Shown here: positions 33,031 to 46,459 of the stretch, piece after piece
How the letters are laid out: each line of letters opens with the position of its first letter
Position numbering within the stretch: position 1 is the first letter of the stretch
DNA from: Leuctra nigra
Lineage: Eukaryota > Arthropoda > Insecta > Plecoptera > Leuctridae
Length of the DNA: 64,000 bases
NCBI GenBank assembly: GCA_934045905.1
Contig: OW203767.1
Coordinates: 15,379,073 to 15,443,072 of the forward strand
Reading direction: 5' to 3'
Made by a program: the position numbers and the translations under genes
Notes under the pieces: generated by a model
Database searches by the model: none
Seen by the model: the letters and a program-made list of their open reading frames with translations, nothing else
What the model was told of the DNA's origin: nothing

Positions 33031-33416
33031 GTGATGTAACACTGCCGGGCAGCGAATATTTTTCTGGCAAAGACTTCGTAAATGGGAGAAAAATGATTTA
33101 TTTAAATGGTTGATCCAACTAGAATATGTTTTCAAATGTCATTCACGATAGTTCTGGGATGAAATTGGGGTCGTGAAAATCCTCTAGAGCAAAATTGTTT
33201 CGATTTTTTAATTCGAAATAGAGCATATTTACTGTTAATATATCCTTCATTTTACCGATGTAATAGCCGCCAGAACAAAGTATGTATACTACACTTATAA
33301 ATCAGAGTTCTATTTGTATAAATAAGTAAGTTTTTAGAGTTTTTGTCATAGTCAATTTACGTCCCATTTACGAATTCTTTGCCAGAAAAATTCTCGCTGC
33401 CTGGCAGTGGCGTCAC
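33031..33416. repeat. Foldback MITE-like element (386 bp)
   Basis: The ends are imperfect reverse complements over about 55 bp. The left arm (33031-33090) holds ACTGCCGGGCAGCGAA and TTTTTCTGGCAAAGA. The right arm (33355-33416) holds TCTTTGCCAGAAAAA and GCTGCCTGGCAGTGG. No clear target duplication. Confidence 0.75.
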
Positions 33417-36400
33417 CTCAGTAATATGTTGAAATTTAAGAGAAGAACAAATTAGATGTATTCTTCAGTAAAGCTTTTTACCAACGTCGACACCTCGAAC
33501 GAAATCAGTATTAAATAAAGTCAGTCAGTAATTCGTGTTGACCAAACCTCAGCCACGCCAAGAGCTTCTTTGAACCCCCCGAAAAGTAACACAAGAAAGT
33601 TAAAAGCTGAGAAAGAAGAGAAGAACTTTGCCTTGATCCGGCCTTTGTTTTGTTCTTTTGTTGGAAACCTTTAAGTGAGAAGTAGCTAAGATACTTTGTT
33701 ACTCTTTGTTTCGCCAATGTTTTTGTTTATTGTTCTGGGCGAACACCAGAGCGCTGTTTTCAAGTTTATTCCGTCTTTTATCAAACAGCCAGGCTATTTA
33801 TAAGAATAATTAAACTTTGACTCTCTTTCAAAGCTTTGCTTAAGTTTACCTTTTGTTTACCTGTGGATAATGTTAAGAATCAATTTTTATATGAAGTATT
33901 AATGAAGGATTTAATGAGGGCGTAACCCTGTGAAATCTCATTTTTATTTCTTATTTTATTTTTTTATACAGAAAACAGGCCGGAAACAGGTAGATAATAA
34001 ACTCAAAAATCGAAACATAATCGTAGTCTTTCTTGATTAATTTCTTAGAATACGTGATGATTGAGAACGGTCCAAAAGTATTTCTTGATCATTTGATTTG
34101 CTCACTTTGTTAAATCATCTTACCTTTTAATATTAACGGATTTACTATTCAACTATCTTACAATTCATGTAATTTTATTTTCACATTTTTGAGGATTGGG
34201 CAGATAGTATACTTTTAAATCGAAGTCATCGCCTTCCTTGTGCAATGTACTGACGGAACATCTAATCCGATTAGGTGTTTTAACTGGATGTAATGTAATA
34301 GATGAGCACCTACAAGCCCGTTTACACAAACCAATTATTATTATATTCACTATATAATACAGTATTCATTTAGAGGCGAACTAAAGGATGCATTCATTTA
34401 AATAATTCACATGAGTGTTTGTGTGTGGAATAATCGAATAGAATGTTTATCAATCCTAGAATGTAGGGAAAATAAATGGGAAAAACGGAAGTATACAATC
34501 ATTCAATGAGCTTTCGAAAGTCATAGGTATTATTATTTCAGTTCAAGTTCTAAAATTTTATTATAAAATAGAGAAAAAGATATCCTACCGAACTAAAATG
34601 GGTTTTAACATGCATTCGGAGTAAGTTATAGAAAACATCAATGCATAAGCATATAAAATATACACTAGCATTCATAATATAAATTCGTGCAATCATTCCT
34701 CGTTTAAAGTTCATATACAGAAGCTTTCATTTCACCATTTTCCTTTTTCTCTGAGATCCATTAACTAGTAGCATCAAAATGAACGCTATCATGAAAGTTT
34801 ATTACATTTCGTTATTTCCTCTAGCATATTATCTCAATCACGTAGATGGTCATTTGACCCCACCTTAAAGTGACTAACAGTTTATATGAGAGCTTCAAAT
34901 TATCTACAGTGCTCGATTAATAATTGAATGAGACTCATTATGTACATGCTAGATAGAGTAAAAGCCATGAGATAACTGGCCAAAGCTTTTTATCTAATTG
35001 CCAGGCCATGGCAAGGGTCACGCGACGCCATTTTGTTTCACTATAACTCGAGAGACCGATGAAATTAAGCAATGCGATGAAACGTGAATGTGAGCTTTTA
35101 GGAAGAATGTTAATAAAAGACATGAAATGAGTAGCTTTGTTGATTAGTGGGATAAAATTGTGATAGGATTATCAACGATGAATTAAAATGACGATGTTGA
35201 TAAATTATCATTTACGTTATCGTTTACCACGAGTGGAGAGGAATAGAATCCACAGAAAATGCTCCATTTCCTGGGAAAAGTTTGCGAAGGCGTTAATTTT
35301 AAGAAGTTCACTTTACAGTCCTCCAAAATAGTTGAACTTAGTTGCCGTTAAAGCTCCATTTACATAGGAAAAGTTTCTGTCACATAGACCAAATATTTTA
35401 ATCAAAGTCGGTTGTTTACACGGTCATATTTCTTTGAAGCAAATAAAATTTGACCCTGTAAATTCGGCTTAAATTGACTTTTGAGAAACCCGTAAAAAAA
35501 CTCATCGATTTCCCTATAAATGGAGCCTTTTATGTATATTTCATTACGTTTTCTCGTGGTATACAGATAAAGTGGGAGGCTGCCCCTCACAATCTGTCCG
35601 CTTGTCCCAACAATTTGCTTTGTCGTATCGTTTGTGAAACAAAAGTAATTGTTATTTCTCTCACAAATGTTTTCTAAAAGGTATGTTTTTTTTTCTTCTG
35701 AGAAATGTATATTTACCTATACTCCCTTTAGTATGTTTACCTGTCTTTTACCAAAACTTAGTGTTGCATTCTGGAGTAATATAGACCTTGCCTACACCTT
35801 AAAGAAGCAAAATCCTGAAGTAGGAAAAGTGGTGATTGCTCTAAATGAAGTTGCTTACAAGGTTTCAACCTCGCCGACAAAAGGGTGTGGTGTGGTATCA
35901 CTACTAATAGAGTGGCTCTATCAGTTTTTATACCCCCTCGGCATGGTAGGGGCTACTCAGCCGTTCAAACTGCTTCGCCAAGAGAGAAAAAGAGAAGGAA
36001 AAGCGAAAGGAAAGTTCGGAGGTGTTTTCTTGATAGATACAATTAACAGTAGCTCTAGAAAGCTCACCGGAAACTTTAGTGAAGCTAACTTTCTTGAGAG
36101 GGTTGGGGGAGAGGTGTTGCCATAGTAACTAATAATGACGTGATTGCAGATACTGAGGGGTGTGATAAAAACAGGGATGATGGTTGGTGAAGTAAAATGT
36201 TTTTGATGAGGTTATTTAATTTGTTGATTAGTAGCAATGTTGTTAATTAGTAGAATTTTGTTAGTTGATTAGTAGTGAAAGTTCTAGATACGTCAAAAGC
36301 TGAATAATATACTTTGTCATTGCCAAATGTTGTAAATTGCATGACGTTTTAGATGCTTAAAGCATTGTCATTTTCAAAATCAAATTTTTTTAATCATTAC

Positions 36401-39265
36401 GTTTAGACCAAACTCAAAAGCGGCATGTACACAAAAAGATGATCATCAACAGAATTAGTATTTATAATTTAAATAAAATTCAATGTAAATTGTAACAGCA
36501 ATTGAAATTATATTATTTGTGTTGAATATTCTACATCTTTCTTCGATTATTTTGTGAGACGAGTAAAAATGTAGGTACTAACAACGTTCGCAATGAAAAT
36601 AAATAAAGTGAGTGCTTGAGCTATATTGAAACAACCATGAGTTTGTTAACACAAAAGTAGGCGATAGTTGTTCTTAGAAACAGTTTATAAATACTTAGAA
36701 CTGAAACTTTCCTCGAAATATTCACCAATTACATAATCCCAAAACTAATTTGATAAAATCCCAAACAAAAATATCGTCACCATTTAAAACACTAATAAAA
36801 TATTGAAATCCTCTTAACCAGGTAGACTTCATACCCTAAATCCTCACCCCTCAATTATAGTTGTTCAAATCACCACGGGGGCGCCACCGTTTTACGTATT
36901 AGAGAAGTTTGTTTGAATAGACAACTAATACCATGTTTGTTTAGCATAACATTACAAGCATTATGATCGAAACTATACTGAAAGTAAGATATTCTATGGC
37001 CCAGCTCGTTGAGTCCATCTAACATAACAATTACGAAGTTAGCAAAAGATTATGCATTATGATTGCTTAACATGGGTGAAATGAGATCCTATAATCTCCT
37101 ACAGTTCACATCTCTATTATGATAATATTGTTGGAAACTTCTTCAGATTATACAAGGGCTATTACATCAAAACTTACATCCATATTGTAATATAGATGCC
37201 TGCGAAACATGTTATGTCAGACTAGGGGTTTGTTTTGCACACTCCTCAAATTTTGGAACATAATTTTATGGAATATTTTAAAAGATTCCATGCCTTGTTA
37301 TTCTTATTTTCACTTAATATATTATGCCAATGAATATAATTGAATAATAGTTGTAAAAAAATTGTAATGAATTTAGATCCACGTATTTTTTTAATAGGAG
37401 GTAAACGCTTTCAGCTATTGGAGCTCGTGATAAAATGTTCTGTGCGCGCGCATCTCTTTGTAGGATTTGCAATATCTGTCTGATTGCATTTTACTAGCTC
37501 ATTTTATGATTAAATTATTGCTAAATGTCATTTGTAAACTAGTAGCCGGATTTTGGGGGGAAAATATCGCATCCGTATACTTCGTTGTCATCACAAATCC
37601 CGAATCCGTAATCTGATTTGTTTCACATTTCACAAACGTGTAGCTGACTTGACTTGTAATTGGAACATTCTTAAATTAACATTAATATAAATACTCCTAG
37701 AGACAAAATAACATCTAGTTAATAACCAAGAAAAACGTCAAAATACACCAAGTTATACAACACAAAAAGTTTATATTTTAGCTCATGATTACAGAGTTTA
37801 GTTTCGTTCGATCAATTACTACATTTACTACATAAATTTGAAAAAGGTAAAATAATTACTATTGGAAGTAATAAAGCGATATCAACATCAAAAATAAAAA
37901 AAAATAACTGCGATTAAGAAGAACCGTAAGGAGAATGGTAGCCGAGAAGATCTTTTAGGATCAAATTTCATGTGCAATCAATTCACAAAAGATATCTTCA
38001 AGATTAGCTAAAACGATCTCACTTGTGACATTTTAAACGGTTTAAAATAATTAATGTCGGAGTGTCTTATACTACTTCCGATATTATAAAAGTACAAATA
38101 TGTATACTATATAATATAAGTGTTCCTATGCTACTAAAATAGAACTATAAGGACGAAATAAGAACTTTTTCTATCCCTTCTCGCCTTCCAATTTTCTATG
38201 AATGAAACCACAAAAGTTGGACGGTATTTTCTATCAAGATAAGGATATTGTTTCAACTTGGTCGCACTGAACGATCAATTAACTGCCAACAACTCAAGAT
38301 TCGAACTGTCTTGGTTGAAAAGAATGAAGCATGATTGTTTACTAAACAAGGACCTTATACTTGGGTGAGAACAACAAACAATGGAGAATGTTGACCGAAC
38401 CTCTCAGCTATCAACAAAACACGAAGAACATCCCGGCGGCACCTTTACCCACTCCACTCCAATACTTGTCCAGAACACCGTGAAAATCTCTTGCGAAAGA
38501 TGAGATATTATTATATAAAAACAACGCTTATCTCCTCCATAACCAAAACCGATTCAAAATGATTATTCAATATCCATCAGACTGCATCGAAATTCCCAGA
38601 GAAAACGTTCTAAAGATATTAAATTACTTAATTCCGGCGCATGCTCAGAAACGTCTTTCCCCACATGGGGTCTTTAAAAACCGATTTCCACAAAGAAGCC
38701 TTTGCAATCTCTCCCTCTCTTTGTCTAGATCATGAAAAAGATTCATACAATGTCATAAGCGTTACTTTGATTAACGTTCTCAATTGTTGCTTTCGAGTTT
38801 TCATTTCATCAAAGGTTTTACCGCCAAGATTACAGCTTTTCGATTGTATTTATTCGTCCTTCTGTATAGTTGGTTGTGATTAGTTTGGGTTTGGGTGGCG
38901 GGGAGCCCCCCTCTCTCACCCCCTCCAATGATTTTGAGATTAATTCAGCCTTCGTGTAGGGGAGTGTGGTGTAATCGGTGAGTATAGGGGAGAGGGGGGC
39001 AAATAGGGATGTTAGGGCGATGAAAGCCAAAAGGCTCTTGTTAATTGGCAAAGATAGAAGGTAATGGTTGGACATTCGATATATGTCTATAGAGTCCTGG
39101 TTGTCATAGCAACAGGGTTGATGTGAAAGAGCTGCGATACTAGTTACAATGAGCTTACATGAGACCATTTACCTACCGTTTTCCGTGTTTGAGTGAAGCC
39201 AATATATTTTGAAGGTTTACAAAATCCTTATCGTTGGTTCATCATAACCACAATATGAATATTCA
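33417..39265. other. Non-genic sequence
   Basis: No supported exon in almost 6 kb. About 35500-35575 shares a block with the foldback at 1677-1916. Open frames such as 35649-36125 have no recognisable domain. Confidence 0.4.
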
Positions 39266-39446
39266 ATAGACCACATTAAAAATTACTATCTAGTTAGCTC
39301 TGCCTTTTCAAAAACGTCAAATGTTGCTCGAGATCTAGGTATCTTCTACATATTGTTGAATAACATAATATGCATTATAATAATCGACCTGTATGTGAAA
39401 TTATGTAAAACTCTGAGCTACCTAGATCATTTTTAATGTGGTCTAT
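39266..39446. repeat. Foldback MITE-like element (181 bp)
   Basis: ATAGACCACATTAAAAAT at the left end pairs with ATTTTTAATGTGGTCTAT at the right end. Pairing continues imperfectly inward (CTAGTTAGCTC with GAGCTACCTAG). Confidence 0.75.
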
Positions 39447-39848
39447 TTGGTAACTTTCGATCAATCTTATGGGCATGTGTTGTACAAAGCTAATTCTATA
39501 ACACATTCTATTATTGGACAAACATTATCTCTACTCTTGGGCACAACTATTTCGTAAGGTTATACTCAGAGTCCGGTGTGAATGGCCCCGGTAATATTTG
39601 TATTTCTGAAATGAAATTGAGAACTTGTAAGTTTTTGGAAACGTTATAAATTGAAATTAATTCATCAGAACTCTTTGATAGAGCATAATACTCTTTTTAT
39701 ATAATTCCTCAATTTTTTTAAGAATGGTTCAATGTGTGTAGGTATACATTGAGCTTACTGATGATTTCAAAGGGGGTGGGGGAAGGTCACTAATGAAATG
39801 CACCCCCTTTGGGCATGCTTGGAATGAACACTATGTACTGTAGTGGCT

Positions 39849-40009
39849 GTGTGTATTAGTTGATGCAGTGGTCAGGAATTAAGTACAGAATTATTGTATT
39901 AGAGCGCATTATGTAGAGAGTATTGCAACACCTCCTTTGCCTGGAGCAAGACTGTTTGATTATATTAGAGGACACAAGCAAATTACATGTTAATTAACAA
40001 GAATTACAT
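39849..40009 (+). repeat. Local duplication, unit 1
   Basis: Shares ATTAGTTGATGCAGTGGTCA, GTACAGAATTA, GCCTGGAGC and ACAAGCAAATT, in order, with 40109-40302. The offset at the start is about 267 bases. Confidence 0.75.
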
Positions 40010-40108
40010 GCTATCTCATAAAATCGATATGAATTGCCCTTTTTAAAAATGAGTTATAGGTACTACCTAGAATATGTAGATATGTGTACTTGATTCTATA
40101 ACTCTATG

Positions 40109-40302
40109 TGTGTGTTCTGCCTATTAGTTGATGCAGTGGTCAGGAATTATGTACAGAATTAATGTTTTAAAGCTCATTACACGGAGATTATTGCTTTATT
40201 GCCTGGAGCCTTATTGCCTTATTGCCTGGATTGCCTGTAGCAAGTCTGTTTCATGATATCAGAGGTTACAAGCAAATTTCACGTTAATTAACTGGAATTA
40301 CA
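40109..40302 (+). repeat. Local duplication, unit 2
   Basis: Second diverged copy. It is longer than unit 1 because TTATTGCC/TGGATTGCCTG words are repeated inside it (about 40193-40240). Confidence 0.75.
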
Positions 40303-43182
40303 AATCTTTTAAGAGATGAGTTCGTAAATATATTTTATACCTAGAATACGGGTTGCTTAAAATAAGCAAATGAATGAAGAAAAGTTCTGTTTGAGTTTAT
40401 GATTCATATTCGAGAAGCAAGTAAAAAGTTCTGTTAGATTAAGGTGCGTATATTTTGTCTGTTGACATTTTATCGTTACATTGAAGAAGTGTGGCAACTT
40501 ATTCACAACTTAACCACATTTTCTAACAATCAAGTAATCGTAATGGATGTTATTTTACTTTTGCAGAAAATGCCAGCAAAATGAGATGCATGCAGAATAA
40601 ATTACAAATAAATTAAAATACAGATAAAATGAAGTACACAACCAGATTCAGTTTCCATTCGCTACTTTTCCACGAAAGCCTAAAGTTTCCTATGTAAATT
40701 CGTACGTAAGTGGTTAGATTTAGTCACCATGAAAATAGAAAATTGCCTCTAAAAAAGTAAAAAGCCTTTGATATCGGAATAATCAACCATTTGTCACTAT
40801 GTTGAACTATTTGCTTCATCGTGCGAAAATGTTGATATTTCATGCAAAGACCACTGTTAAGTATCTCAATTTCACTTCACATTTCTTTGATCTTCTACAC
40901 AACTCGGTTCCTCCACACAAACACACGCGCGGTCAAGGTGCGGTGATATCACCATCGCCAATTCCACCGTCACTTACACCCCCCATTGTCCACCATCCTT
41001 TTGCAAAACATCACCATCCATGTGTCCAAGCGTGCTACAATATCATGTTTGCAACAGACAAAACACTTCCCAAACCCATAGAGAGTGGGAAGTCATCATT
41101 CCCATCAATCCCATGTTACCGATCCCGTCAAAGATGGCCGCCAGATTGTTTCCGTGTATCAAATCCATTATCCAAGCACCTTTCTAAGCCGATATAATAC
41201 CCCCCCACCCCTCATCATTATCAATTACAGTAGGGTGTTTCATTCTATTCTATCTAGTTGTTAGAATGTGTATCTAAATCCGCACCCGAGCTTGTAATGG
41301 TGATATTATGTAGGCTCATCTCTCTCGAATGCATTGTGTAGTGTATCTAGCTAGCTCTCTTTGGAAGGTGCACTGAATGACCCCCCGTCTATCTTGTTAG
41401 GGTTATGCATGTGTTCTGGTGCCTATTTGCACCGCAGGGGTGTGCTACTGCAGCTTGGCGGCATGCTTTTTCGGCCCTTTTGATGAATTGGTGTTTGAGG
41501 AGGGGGAGGATTTTTTTTTTATAAGAGCACTCTGTATGAGTTTAGTAATTTGGTTATTTGTTCGATCATATGTGTTTATAAAAGGTTGACACGTGTGGGT
41601 AAATATAATTAAGCGTCCGTTGTTATTTTGTTGTAACATGTTATTTGTTTAATGGCTGGATCTCACTTTTGTGGGCATTAGTACGAGAGTGAGTGGCTTT
41701 TTTCGGGTTTCCTCTCATTTTCTCTGTTCATTGTGCACTTTTAGAGGAGAACGAATAGGTAAATTTAAAATTTTTAAATATTTTTTGCTGTTTATTTGGT
41801 AGAACATTATTTTGAGTGTATAAACATACTTATTTTATGTGATTACAAAAGTTTGACAAACGACGTGAGCTCACGAGCTCATGACATAACTTCAGCGTAT
41901 GTTCATCCTTTTAAACGTAAAGGTAAAGTTTTGTAAAAGTTTCCATGGAAAAATATTGTTTTTCAACAAAAGTATAGTTTTCTTTATGCACTTATTCCCA
42001 TGAATAATTCATAATTCATAATTATTCATATAATCATTTATTCATAATATGTCCATGAATAAGTAACCAAAATTAAAAAATATTGCAAATTAGAAACGTC
42101 AGTTTCAAATTGAAAATTTAGACCTTCACAAATACACCATAAAGGTTTACATAATACCGTGCCATTCTTATTGAATTTGATGATACTTCATTGTCAATAT
42201 CAAACTGACGTTTAAATCACGTCTTAAATGGCAGAGAACATTAAAATCCATTTTGGAAAAATGTCATAAGAGTAACCAAAGTTCAGTCACAAAAATTTGA
42301 TCAATTATTCTCCAAATGCTAAACTTTTTTATTATTATTTGGGAACTACTACGAATCATCTGGCATGATTTATAGTTATACCTAAAAAAAATCTGAATTT
42401 GCAATAATAAACGAAATTAGCAAAAGGCAACATATAACTGCACAGTTTCCTTGTCAATTTAAGGTAAACTGATGTAGGTAAGTATAGGCACTATGGAAAT
42501 TCAAAAACTTCCTTGCCATAACTTTAAGGAATATGCATTATCTATCGGCATAAAAAAACACACAGTATTAAAAATTAAATAGGAAAATTCTGCAAACTGT
42601 TACAAGAGTAATCATTGTAGATACAATGTTGTAGGTATCAATGCCACTGCGGTGCGAGCAGATGCCAGCCCGCCCGCCCGCACGCTTGCGGTACACCACG
42701 TGTCACTAACAATCACACCACGTGATCCATTATGTCTCGATGTATCGATATAGATCGACCTGATTGTCGGCACGTCGATCAACAGTATCGTGCCGCCATC
42801 TTACAGACCACCCTCGGCGCCATTTTGTTTGCTGCGAGCCGACTATTGTGCGGGATAACTGGGAGAAGATGATACGGGGGACAATGAGGAAGAATGTTAT
42901 TTTATCTTGGTGGAGGAGCCGTGTTTCTGGTTACAAGAAAGAGGAGAACAATCAAAATATGGGGCAGAAATTGCTGCAATACGAACAGCTGACAACCAAA
43001 ATGAGAAAAAAATATAAAAATAGGTTTGATTCAAATTTTAGAAAAAAAATAGAGCCGGTAATAGAGCCAATTTCAAGTTCTGCTATTTTCGTTTTAGAGT
43101 GTACGTATACAAGTGTATTTTATTTATTAGTCTGGTTTCCGATTTGTATCGTCAACACCGCAATAAAATGTAAGATCTAGAT
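40303..43182. other. Non-genic sequence with a CpG-rich patch
   Basis: No supported exon. 42640-42850 is unusually CpG-rich for this window and contains CACGTG, GCCGCCATCTTA and GCGCCATTTTG, i.e. promoter-like words. An open frame at 42764-43180 covers part of it but shows no recognisable domain. Confidence 0.4.
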
Positions 43183-43310
43183 TATCAATACTCTGTTAAA
43201 TTTAAACAGTTGATTAGGACTACACATTTACATTCCTACTGACCACTAATGAGTAACTACATAGCAATATAATTCTACAAATCACTGTTTTTACAGAGCG
43301 TTGAAAAAAC
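43183..43310. repeat. MITE family B, copy 3
   Basis: ATACTCTGTTAAATTTAAAC at the left and TTTTACAGAGCGTTGAAAAA at the right are inverted. The core AACAGTTGATTAGGACTA is the reverse complement of the family core. Confidence 0.6.
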
Positions 43311-43944
43311 ACAACAAAATTAAGTAAAGCGTCAAAACTTTAATTTTACAACTCATGTCTATGACCCAAATGAATGGAACCAAAGTTTGTTCAAATAAAA
43401 GTGTATAAAATAATCCTAATAGTTACAACTACTTTGCATTCAATATTTAATATTCCACCCCTATCAGCTGTAAATCCCTCCTAAAACTGTACCCAAATCT
43501 CCCTAAACCTCTCCCGAATTCAACACAACACAAAGTTATGAAATGCTCTTATTAGTTATTGTTAAATCAACTGTTAAATGGCACGGTAATAATCGCAGTG
43601 ACGTGGCAATATGCAACAATGAGTACTCAAGTACCAATGCATTGAACTTGCGAGTACTCGACGACGGATATCATATTCCGGCACTCGAGTGGCCGGTGTC
43701 AAAATAGCGGCATTGTTGAGGGGCCTAAGTGGGCGCGTGCCTGATTATGACGACGTTCAGCTTTCAACAATGTTATTATGTTGTTTGCAACAATGAAGGT
43801 AGAAGTAGCGTGTGAATATATTGGTTTTTTGTGAGTTGATTTCATAGTTTGTTGGGTTGATTTTGTGATTGTGATTAAGTTGATGATATCATTTTGTTTA
43901 TTTGCTTTAAAATCGTGTTCAACTAATCTTCAACTAGGTTGTAG
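43311..43944. other. Non-genic sequence
   Basis: No gene or clear repeat recognised. Confidence 0.4.
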
Positions 43945-44100
43945 TGAATTATGATAATAATTGGGAGATATGACTACTATGAAGGGAGGGGAGGATGGAA
44001 TGTGGGAATAAGGGGAGCGTGGTATATTGTAAAGAACCTTCCAGCATTTTTCTTTCGATTGAGGAAAACCTCCATAACCATTAACCTCAAGGTTTGGAAA
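43945..44100 (-). mobile_element. Degenerate SINE (minus strand)
   Basis: TGATAATAATTGGGAGATA and GAACCTTCCAGCATTTTTC...GAGGAAAACCTCC align with the tail and body of the minus-strand SINE at 19268-19508. The tRNA-like head is lost. Confidence 0.5.
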
Positions 44101-44969
44101 TTTTTAAAAAATGTACCGTTATTTTGTAACTAAAATCATTTGAGTGACAAACCTAACTCTTCTTACCTCTATACTTAAATGTGTAGGTTAAAAAGTGCAA
44201 AATGGCATGAGAAGAATTTTTTTGATGGGCGATTTAAAAAGTTCAGGGGCCCTATAACTTTAAAGTTCCCGATTTCATATGGATTAATATTGCACCAAAT
44301 CTCGTTTTGGAAAAATTGGGAATTTTAAAGTTATTGAATAGGACACTGGGCATAAGTACAGTTACATGATTCAATAAAAGCTTGATGTCATATATTGGCA
44401 TTTCCTTATATTGTTTTCCTATAATTATTCATAACATTTAAAGTATCCAATCATGAAAAATTATTTTCTGGGAACTCTAAAGGTTTTTGAAAATATACCA
44501 ATGCCCACATTATCTCACCTCCACATTCTGAATAATTTGAATTGTTCAAAAGTTATAACGAAATTTAGTATATTGTCTCTAGAATCTACTTCTAGAGCCG
44601 ACACAAGCTCTGTTGTCACTTCTAAACTTAAGCTCGCTCCACATTATCGTCCTCTATGTCAGTTACAACTCTGTGACAGAGAGAGGCAACTTGGCAACAT
44701 TCATCTCGCTGTCACACGTTATATTGTCACTGCACACTGATGTCAAATCGCTGTGGAGATATTTATCATGCGATCTGACGGACCGTGAAATAAGCACAGC
44801 TCATCTTGTGAAGTGAACACGATTGTAATAGGTTGACAAGCACGGGTTACACTGTAGATGTATAATGAGTTGATGGGAGTGACTTTCTTGCCGATCTGTG
44901 ACCGATGTAGACCATACATGTTGTAATTAAAAAATTCAGAATAACTAAATTTTTGGCGGTAAAACACAG
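44101..44969. other. Non-genic sequence
   Basis: No supported gene. Overlapping short open frames at 44453-44816 look like chance. Confidence 0.4.
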
Positions 44970-45275
44970 TTTTTACCCACTCTAAAGTGTACATTTTCAT
45001 TCATAAATATAACATTTAAATTCAGTTGAAATTTTGTCGAAGAAATAATTTTTCTGTCGATTGATGTCATTTTTATCAACAATAATGTAACCATGGCTAC
45101 AATATTAAAATATGACATCACTCACTCTTAATGTCATATTTTAATATTGTATCCATGGTAAAATTATTTTTGATAAAAATGACATCACTCTACAGAAAAA
45201 ATATTTTCCTAACAAAATTTCCACTGAATTTAAATTTCATATTTATGAATGAAAATTTACACTTTTGAGTGTGAA
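44970..45275. repeat. Long foldback (about 306 bp)
   Basis: The two halves are imperfect reverse complements over nearly their whole length, around a short loop near 45120-45130. Landmarks at the left are ATTTTCATTCATAAAT, TTTAAATTCAGTTGAAATTT, ATGTCATTTTTATCAA and CCATGG. The same words occur inverted on the right. Probably a MITE. Confidence 0.8.
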
Positions 45276-45332
45276 AATAGTTTTTTTTTTACAAACATAT
45301 GTTGTTATTTTGATATTTTGAATCAACACACT

Positions 45333-45435
45333 AGCAACTTTTGGTTGATCAACTTGGTTCTGCACAAGAGCAGAGTCACATCGTCACTAAAGTGACTGCG
45401 CACGAGCAGAACCAAATTGATCAACCAAAGTTGCT
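45333..45435. repeat. Hairpin with 30-bp stem
   Basis: Arms 45333-45363 and 45406-45435 (AGCAACTTTTGGTTGATCAA / TTGATCAACCAAAGTTGCT) pair almost perfectly. Inside the loop GTCAC-TAAA-GTGAC forms a second small stem. It starts only 57 bases after the previous foldback. Confidence 0.8.
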
Positions 45436-45580
45436 GGTCTGGATCGGCCTACAGTGTACTCAATTTGGGATTGGATTTTTCCGCGATGATCTAGATGTGA
45501 CTAAAAATATTTTGATACCAATGTTACAAATTAGTGAAATGAAAACTTCCAGAATGTGTGCTGAAAAGTTCAATTATTAG

Positions 45581-45830
45581 TACTAGGAAAATGAGCATGG
45601 AAGACCTTGACCACAGATTTTCTTTTAGATTTTCCATCAGTAAAGCAGAGTATAATTCATCAATCAATTTTTAAGTGAAACAAAGATCTTGCTAGAAATC
45701 AATAAGTAAAAGAACATTAGTATAATGAATAATTGTGAAAACAATTGGCTTGCTTCACTTCGTTTGACCTGTAAAAAGAAAAGAAAGCTGACAAAAACAT
45801 AAATTCGAGCCATAGGTATAAGATAGTTAA
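45581..45830 (+). repeat. Repeat family D, copy 1
   Basis: TACTAGGAAAATGAGCATGG, TTTTCCATCAGTAAAGC, CTAGAAATCA and ACTTCGTTTGACCTGTAA occur in the same order at 49197-49457. The head resembles the head of family A. Confidence 0.65.
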
Positions 45831-46459
45831 CTATTGCCGTATAATATTTGGATAGCCAACCTGAATTATTGTAGAATTATTTAGAAACTATATAGCAATT
45901 TAGATAGTTTCTGCATTGATCTATTCAAAATGTTTGAAAGTATGTCTGCGAGTGTAACACGTTCTTTACACAATTACTTGATAGCTGTGTTGAAGTATTA
46001 ATATAATCTGACATTTACCCAACTCCACTCCGAGTGTTTTGAACATTGTAATTCATAATTCAGTCTGCGACTGTTTGAGGTCGCGATCATTTCCTGATGT
46101 GAAATTACCAGGAAAGAGAGTGGAAGAAAATGTTCGCTGGAGAGACAAATGCGTTTTTTTCCTCTTCAGTTGGAACGAAACACTAATCATCGTGAGTCAA
46201 ACCCTAAACAGGTTAATTTAAATTCTGAATTTCGCGCCCTTCTGATTTCATCCGTTTGATTTCAAACGGAGTCAGAGTCCGTTTAGCTCATTCTGATAAA
46301 TTGTGGTATTACAATTTACTGTTATCTTGATATGCGCAGTACAACTTGGTAATTTTCTGTAATTGTGAGTTATGAAATCGATTTAAATTTAAATTTTGTA
46401 TTTTTAATGTATTTACTGTAACATACTGATATTTTACTTCCGGCTAATACACTTCTGTT
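45831..46459. other. Non-genic sequence
   Basis: No gene recognised. Confidence 0.4.

Noticed and set aside
35649..36125. 158-codon open frame
   Set aside because: No domain, repeat or homologous family recognised; length is compatible with chance in a 64-kb window.
42764..43180. 138-codon open frame in the CpG-rich patch
   Set aside because: No recognised domain, Lys/Arg-rich low-complexity middle and no splice or promoter evidence strong enough to call a gene.
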